From contig JANYLA010000046.1 in assembly GCA_025361485.1 (NCBI GenBank), forward strand, positions 1-46,342: 46,342 bases of DNA. Reading direction: 5' to 3'. The translations under genes were made by a program, and so were the position numbers. Below the pieces are notes generated by a model that saw only the letters and a list, made by a program, of their open reading frames with translations, ran no database searches and was not told the DNA's origin. The stretch comes from Bacteroidales bacterium. GTDB taxonomy: Bacteria > Bacteroidota > Bacteroidia > Bacteroidales > Tenuifilaceae. This document shows positions 41,870 to 46,342 of the stretch, one piece after another; position 1 is the stretch's first letter; every line of letters begins with the position of its first letter.

Positions 41870-42913
41870 TCAAATCAATTTCAACTTATACAACTTAATA
41901 TCAGTGGTTGGAGGCCTTGGTGGATTGTTTGAGGACATAATATATCGTTGAGAAATGCACCATACATCCTCCCCATCAATCGCTAAACCATAAAGATTAC
42001 CATTAGTAAACCGAAAGGCTCTAACAGGAACACCCGAAGAATTCATTGAAAAAAGAGTGCCAGGGAAGGTTTGCGAAATGGCCAAATACCCATTACCATA
42101 CTTGCCGAATCCCGAAATATTTAAATAGGCATAGTCATGGCTACCCAGTGATGTACCAACCTTTGAGAAGGAATATATTTTTCGAGAATAGCCAGATGAA
42201 ACTTTTAAATTCTCGCCATCAACCATAATGGCATCGCTATACGAATTAGGCGCTTGAAACTCTGACAACGCATTGCCAAGCGTATCGGTTTCGATAATCT
42301 TACCATAGCTACCATTACAAAACCAAAGATGATTCCCATCGAAACATGGGTTACCCGTTTTCACAACATTAAAAGTTCGAATCAAACCGCCATTATAGCC
42401 ATACACCATTATCTCGTTATTACTTGCTATGTATAGCCTATTCCTTTCGGCATCACAGGCTAAACCATAAATGTATGATTCATTAACATCCAAAGTAAAA
42501 CTATCTGTCGCCAAAATATTAAGCATTGGCATTTTTTTTCCTTGCCATGAACCAGACACCCCTATTCCAGAAACACTAAAGTTTCCACTGGCACTCGAAT
42601 CAGTTACACTACCCTTAACGGTTATGGTTGCTCCTGAGAAATAGTGCTTCAACGATATTTGGCTATCCCTTAAAGTCCCATCGGCAACTAGTCCATGATT
42701 CTCAAGTAAAGGGAAATCGAACCATGCAAAAACGTACCCACCAAAGTTAGTTCCTTCGTTATTCGCATTACACAACCACGTGCCCTCCTGTGTCCCAGCA
42801 GTCCAACGACCCATCCATGTTCCCTTAACTTCACAACCTGGATCGCTATCGTGTTTAACACAAGAAATCATCAAGATAAAACTAAAGGTTATGATTGTTA
42901 ATATACTCTTCAT
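41870..42913 (-). CDS. Lipoprotein with probable beta-propeller
   Basis: Protein of 347 residues. The signal peptide ends in LMISC with lipidated C18. Residues about 27-130 form a compact beta domain (GTWMGRWTAGTQEGTW...GKGS-like repeats), and about 135-345 show repeated four-stranded units (YIYGLACDAERNRLYIAS, NPCFDGNHLWFCNG, NLYGLAIDGEDVWCIS) resembling an NHL/SMP-30-type propeller. It may bind a ligand at the cell surface; no function can be assigned. It is the second gene after a barrel-like protein, three bases downstream. Confidence 0.75.
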   Translation of the reverse strand: MKSILTIITFSFILMISCVKHDSDPGCEVKGTWMGRWTAGTQEGTWLCNANNEGTNFGGYVFAWFDFPLLENHGLVADGTLRDSQISLKHYFSGATITVKGSVTDSSASGNFSVSGIGVSGSWQGKKMPMLNILATDSFTLDVNESYIYGLACDAERNRLYIASNNEIMVYGYNGGLIRTFNVVKTGNPCFDGNHLWFCNGSYGKIIETDTLGNALSEFQAPNSYSDAIMVDGENLKVSSGYSRKIYSFSKVGTSLGSHDYAYLNISGFGKYGNGYLAISQTFPGTLFSMNSSGVPVRAFRFTNGNLYGLAIDGEDVWCISQRYIMSSNNPPRPPTTDIKLYKLKLI

Positions 42914-42916
42914 ATT

Positions 42917-43504
42917 CTAAAGGTTATAGAAAACTTTGAGGTAAACCCTTGGTGCTAAAATATTAGCATTCTCAATTACATCGCCAAAATAGTTGCTAAG
43001 TCCAGCATGTGCATGGAGGGCAATCGAAATCTTCCCAAAGCTATAGCAAGGTCCTACCATTATCCCATAGCTCATCCCTTTAGGAGTTTCGTCCCACAAC
43101 TCATTCGATAGCATGCTAAACCCAAAATATCCTCCTAATTGGGCTTTAAATTTAGATTCTGCAGGGTACTCACCAAGCCATTGCATGCCAAAATCGATTC
43201 GAGAACCTTTCACATCACCCAATAAATCATCGCTCAAAGTTGCCTTTTCGTATTCAAAATATCCCCCAATACGAAAATAGGGAAAAACTCTGTATGCATA
43301 GGATGCGTTAAGGGTAATATCGTTCTTATACTTAAACCAAGAATCATCGATAGATGATTCAACATGAACTATATCTCCTGAAAAAGCTACTTTGCCAATA
43401 CCAAAACCAAAAACATGATTGGACTCTTGGGCTCTTAGTTCAACTTGTAATCCAAGAATGAATACTACTGAAGCAAAAAATGTAATAAAAGTAAACTTTC
43501 TCAT
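42917..43504 (-). CDS. Outer-membrane beta-barrel-like protein
   Basis: Protein of 195 residues with a signal peptide (about 1-25, ending ELRAQ). The mature part is eight or so amphipathic strands with aromatic girdles (YAYRVFPYFRIGGYFEYE, AQLGGYFGFSM) and ends KVFYNL, as in OmpA/OmpW-like small barrels. It has no recognised enzymatic motif. It is three bases upstream of the propeller lipoprotein gene, so the two are co-transcribed and may work as a surface pair. Confidence 0.75.
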   Translation of the reverse strand: MRKFTFITFFASVVFILGLQVELRAQESNHVFGFGIGKVAFSGDIVHVESSIDDSWFKYKNDITLNASYAYRVFPYFRIGGYFEYEKATLSDDLLGDVKGSRIDFGMQWLGEYPAESKFKAQLGGYFGFSMLSNELWDETPKGMSYGIMVGPCYSFGKISIALHAHAGLSNYFGDVIENANILAPRVYLKVFYNL

Positions 43505-43929
43505 AGTGTTTGAGTTTTGTGGTTAATAACATTAGGGATGAACTATAATTATTCTATAATACATACTGTTTTTAATAAGCTATTTAACTGTAATCTTGTA
43601 AGTAAAAATCATTATATCATTAAATTAAAAGATAATAATTTGCTAGAGATTCGTAAAAATAGAAAATATCAAATAAATTTATCATCAATAATGATATTTT
43701 TATTCAATTATTTATCAAAATAAATTTTCAGGTATTTTTATCTAATCAATGCCTATTTGTGAAATTGTTTTTATTAAAATTACGAATACATCATCAAGAG
43801 AACTGCGTTTTTTAGCAAAGAATGATATATTTAATCTATTAATTTTAAATGAACAACCCCGCCGTAATTTGGCAGGGTTGTTTTTTAATTAAGTATATCA
43901 TCCTTAAGCTAAGTCTGTCGAAACATAAT
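43505..43929. other. 425-base intergenic region
   Basis: Very AT-rich gap between the barrel gene (start 43504) and the end of the repeat-rich surface protein gene. It should contain the barrel-gene promoter near 43505-43560, but no TAnnTTTG box is evident. The only structured element is the terminator hairpin at 43852-43886. A 68-codon plus-strand frame (43517-43723) has the composition of non-coding DNA. Confidence 0.6.
43852..43886. terminator. Hairpin terminator after the FISUMP surface-protein gene
   Basis: Twelve-base stem with one mismatch (43852-43863 AACAACCCCGCC and 43871-43882 GGCAGGGTTGTT), a seven-base loop and a T-run on the plus strand. It lies about 45 bases beyond the stop codon of the minus-strand gene. 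Confidence 0.7.
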
Positions 43930-46342
43930 CTATTGATCCTTTAGGCATCGAACAGAAAAACCATTACTCTGAACATCCTCGTATTTGCTAATGCTTGTAG
44001 CACTGTAGTCCAAGTAACTTGCCCATGCGTAAGATGCATCTGGTGTTGCCGACCACCAGATACCAGAATAAAAAATATCACCTCCAAAACCACCATTATA
44101 GCGCTGACCACCTGGGAGTGCAGTGAAACCACTACTATTATCGGCTCCTGTATTTGGGCTAGACCAATGCGTTATGCCGGTTTCTTTTAATCTACCTCCA
44201 GCAACCTTGTCTCCCCCCAAATAATTACTAAGATTTGTCCACTCAACATCGGTAGGTATATGCCAACCAGTAGGGCAAAGGTTATGGCTGTCCACTACAG
44301 AGTAGAAATTGTAAAGTGCACCATAAGTATTTTTATTAGCAACATCATTATCGTACCAACAGTACGCCCCAGTTGTTTGGTTACTCCATTGCGTATCATC
44401 AGTGATATTGGTTATATTGGTACCATCTCGGTACTTTGTAGTCTTAAGATTTTCCTTCATCCAGGTTTGAGTGCCTATTTGCACGGTGTTGTAATTGTTG
44501 CCTTCAACATCAGATACTGTAGTTATTGTTGTAGCGGTATTGAAAACAACTTCAGTTCCATATGTAGTTCCATTGCCATTAGTTGCATAAGCACGAACAT
44601 AATAGGTTGTATTAGCTGTTAATCCAGTAAGGTTGCATGTAAATGTACCCAAGCCCACAACTCCAGGTATTAAATTATTGGCAATCGAGGGATTTGAAGT
44701 TGTACTCCAGCAAACACCTAAGGCTGTAAGAGCTGTGCCTCCAGGTAGAGTAACGTTACCTCCACCAACTGCTGTTGTTTGAGCAATATTTGTAACCGGA
44801 TTGGAAGTTATTGTTGGCAGAGCGCTATACATCGGCGTAGTAAAAGTCATCATATTCCCAAGAGAAGTACCTTGGCTATTCGTTGCAAACGCACGTACAT
44901 AATAAACTCTTTTTTGAATAAGTCCTGTTATTGGAACACTAAAGTCGCCAACTCCTGGGGTTGAATAAAGGGCTACAGATGTTGATGGAATATCAAAAAA
45001 AGGTGAAATACTATAACGAACACCTGATTGAGTAATAGGACCTCCCCCTTGATTTGAAATATTGCAGTTTATTGTACAAGATGATGCCAGGATACTTATT
45101 GGTGGAATGCTAACCGTGGATACGTATGGAGGAGAACTAGCAGTTACGGCTGACAACTTCATCCATTGGGTGCCATTATAGAAGTTAATACAGTGACTGA
45201 TTGCATCGTAAAAGACATCACCTTCAACAGGATTACCAGGGTACGTTGTTTTAGGTTGCAAATTCATTAATTCTTTTAATTTCACAGAACCATTCATCGC
45301 AATTTTACCATTATCAAATTCTCCGTAAATTAATGGTGCTGTAGTGCTTGAGTTAGAAATATATAGCTTGTTGGAGCCCAATTCATAAATACCTGCTTGA
45401 TCTCCTAAAAATACATTTCCGCTACCTTCTACATTAAAGCGTCCAGTTTGTTCTCCAACAAAGACATTATTAGTACCCGTAGTATTACTTAAACCAGAAG
45501 TACGACCAATAAAAACATTACTACTAGAAGTATTAAGATTACCTGCAAAATTTCCAATAAAAACATTATCAAGTCCAGTAGAATTTGAAAAACCTGCTTC
45601 AACTCCAATAAAAATATTCTTTAATCCCGTTGTTAAACTTTGTCCTGCATATGTACCTAATGCTATGTTCGACACACCTGTTGTATTTTTCTCTCCGCTA
45701 TTAGTACCTAAAAAAATATTATTGCCACCAAAGGTGTTATTTTTTCCACTGCCAGTACCTAAAAAAATATTTGAGCCTCCACTAGTATTGCTAAGGCCTG
45801 ATGCATTTCCTATAAAAATATTATCATTCCCATCATTATTCAAATACCCAGCTTGATAACCAATAAAGGCATTTCTAACACCTGTTGTATTTGATTTACC
45901 AGCGTCCTGACCAATGAACGAGTTTTGGGGTGTTAGGTCAAGAAAATTACCTGAAGTTCCTTTCCCTTGATTAGTAAGTCCACCAACTGCAAAACCTCCT
46001 TTGGCTCCTTTGGCTATAGCATTATTAACCCAGATACGAGCACTATCGGGGGCAATGAACATTATATTCCTTGAAAGAGTTGTTTTTGCCTGGTTCGTCA
46101 AACCCCCAACAGCAAATCCTCCCTTTGCCCCTTTTGCTAAAGGGACCTCTTTAACATAGATACGAGCACTATCGGGGGTAATTCGGAAGTACTCCGCCTG
46201 CCCAGCCTTTGATTGATTGGTAAGCCCACCCACAGCAAAACCACCTTTAGCTCCCTTAATCTGCGTATCCTCAACGTAAACCCGAACGCCACCCTGATAA
46301 ACCCCGAAAACAACCAGACCATCCTTGTTCTTCACCTCAAAG
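43930..46342 (-). CDS. Repeat-rich surface protein with FISUMP domain (N-terminus beyond the window)
   Basis: At least 803 residues are present. The frame is open to the window edge and reads FEVKNKDG before the GTG at 46335, which I take as an internal valine, so the true start is outside. Order of parts: three 41-residue units each starting GAKGGFAVGGLTNQ (residues 28, 69, 110 from 46335); ten short glycine-rich units of about 17 residues (about 149-320; pattern NTTG-x-x-N-x-FIG); a linker with a possible trimerisation or pilot segment; two fibronectin-like units (about 410-605; TYYVRAYATN); and a C-terminal FISUMP domain (about 605-801; CPTGWHIPTDVEWTNL, GFTALPGGQRYNGGFGG, GFSVRCLKD). It looks like a cell-surface or secreted adhesin. 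No anchor is visible; signal peptide and start are missing. Confidence 0.85.
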   Translation of the reverse strand, partial: FEVKNKDGLVVFGVYQGGVRVYVEDTQIKGAKGGFAVGGLTNQSKAGQAEYFRITPDSARIYVKEVPLAKGAKGGFAVGGLTNQAKTTLSRNIMFIAPDSARIWVNNAIAKGAKGGFAVGGLTNQGKGTSGNFLDLTPQNSFIGQDAGKSNTTGVRNAFIGYQAGYLNNDGNDNIFIGNASGLSNTSGGSNIFLGTGSGKNNTFGGNNIFLGTNSGEKNTTGVSNIALGTYAGQSLTTGLKNIFIGVEAGFSNSTGLDNVFIGNFAGNLNTSSSNVFIGRTSGLSNTTGTNNVFVGEQTGRFNVEGSGNVFLGDQAGIYELGSNKLYISNSSTTAPLIYGEFDNGKIAMNGSVKLKELMNLQPKTTYPGNPVEGDVFYDAISHCINFYNGTQWMKLSAVTASSPPYVSTVSIPPISILASSCTINCNISNQGGGPITQSGVRYSISPFFDIPSTSVALYSTPGVGDFSVPITGLIQKRVYYVRAFATNSQGTSLGNMMTFTTPMYSALPTITSNPVTNIAQTTAVGGGNVTLPGGTALTALGVCWSTTSNPSIANNLIPGVVGLGTFTCNLTGLTANTTYYVRAYATNGNGTTYGTEVVFNTATTITTVSDVEGNNYNTVQIGTQTWMKENLKTTKYRDGTNITNITDDTQWSNQTTGAYCWYDNDVANKNTYGALYNFYSVVDSHNLCPTGWHIPTDVEWTNLSNYLGGDKVAGGRLKETGITHWSSPNTGADNSSGFTALPGGQRYNGGFGGDIFYSGIWWSATPDASYAWASYLDYSATSISKYEDVQSNGFSVRCLKDQ
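45376..45891 (-). repeat. Ten tandem units of about 17 codons (NTTG-x-x-N-x-FIG)
   Basis: Coding repeats within the surface-protein gene. The N-[A/I/V]-[F/A]-[I/L/V]-G core occurs ten times, spaced 16-18 residues apart, as in YadA-like trimeric adhesin heads. The DNA copies have diverged, so recent expansion is unlikely. Confidence 0.8.
45967..46254 (-). repeat. Three coding repeats with 123-base period (GAKGGFAVGGLTNQ)
   Basis: The 14-residue core is identical in three copies starting at 46254, 46131 and 46008 (minus strand), each 41 codons apart; linker residues vary (TPDSARIYV, APDSARIWV). Codon use differs among copies, so the peptide is under selection rather than being a recent DNA duplication. 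Confidence 0.85.

Noticed and set aside
43517-43723. 68-codon plus-strand ORF in the intergenic gap
   Set aside because: Its composition (mostly Asn, Ile, Lys, Leu) is that of AT-rich non-coding DNA; it has no promoter, motif or recognisable family.
44260-44622. 120-codon plus-strand ORF opposite the surface-protein gene
   Set aside because: It is antisense to well-supported FISUMP and fibronectin-like coding sequence and shows low-complexity, Cys/Ile-rich content.
45376-46254. DNA repeats near the right edge as a CRISPR or mobile repeat
   Set aside because: They lie in one open reading frame, with conserved peptide cores and varied codons, so they are protein repeats.
1-46342. tRNA, rRNA, riboswitch or other RNA genes
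   Set aside because: The intergenic gaps are short and AT-rich, and I found no clover-leaf or conserved rRNA or riboswitch sequence in them.

Overview
The window reads as a chromosomal segment of an AT-rich member of the Bacteroidota, probably an anaerobe of the Bacteroidales/Marinilabiliales type. Evidence: a TonB-dependent receptor with an N-terminal carboxypeptidase-regulatory-like domain, a DUF3127 protein, a FISUMP-domain surface protein, many SPII lipoproteins, almost no Shine-Dalgarno sequences, and several TAnnTTTG boxes (the Bacteroidota -7 promoter element) 15-50 nt before start codons. No rRNA, tRNA, CRISPR array, phage or plasmid module was recognised. The only mobile-element trace is the last 41 codons of an IS4-type transposase at the left edge.

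Layout. 1-4.3 kb: IS remnant, then a six-PAS membrane histidine kinase translationally coupled to a single-domain response regulator. 4.5-6.6 kb: ABC-2 exporter (ATPase plus permease). 6.6-10.4 kb (minus): TonB-dependent receptor, TIGR01777 epimerase, DsrE-like protein. 10.6-13.6 kb (minus): an LTA-synthase-like membrane protein lacking its sulfatase domain, and a sigma-54-type AAA+ regulator whose GAFTGA loop reads GTFPGI. 14-25.4 kb: mostly housekeeping genes: mnmD, lipoprotein FKBP isomerase, DUF3127 protein, M64 peptidase, YbdG-like MscS channel, guanine deaminase, patatin phospholipase, rlmB, ABC-F ATPase, an unknown protein and lpdA. 25.4-28.1 kb (minus): a znuA-znuC-znuB-like zinc/manganese uptake operon with overlapping genes and the best promoter match in the window. 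28.1-32.4 kb (plus): C_GCAxxG_C_C protein, TPR-SpoIIE phosphatase, TPR lipoprotein. 32.5-38.4 kb (minus): AMMECR1 protein, polytopic membrane protein, beta-barrel candidate, lipoprotein and a large DUF6067-like glycoside hydrolase. 38.6-41.8 kb (plus): DHCW-motif cupin, small membrane protein, 718-residue tungsten-type aldehyde:ferredoxin oxidoreductase. 41.9-46.3 kb (minus): lipoprotein with probable propeller, beta-barrel protein, and a repeat-rich FISUMP surface protein cut by the window edge.

Most genes form short transcription units separated by clean hairpin terminators, often shared between convergent genes. I see no single undescribed multi-gene system. The observations most worth checking are the regulator with the altered sigma-54 contact loop, the truncated LTA-synthase homologue, the AOR with shifted cluster cysteines, the heptanucleotide repeat abutting the ABC-F stop codon, and the mosaic surface protein at the right edge.
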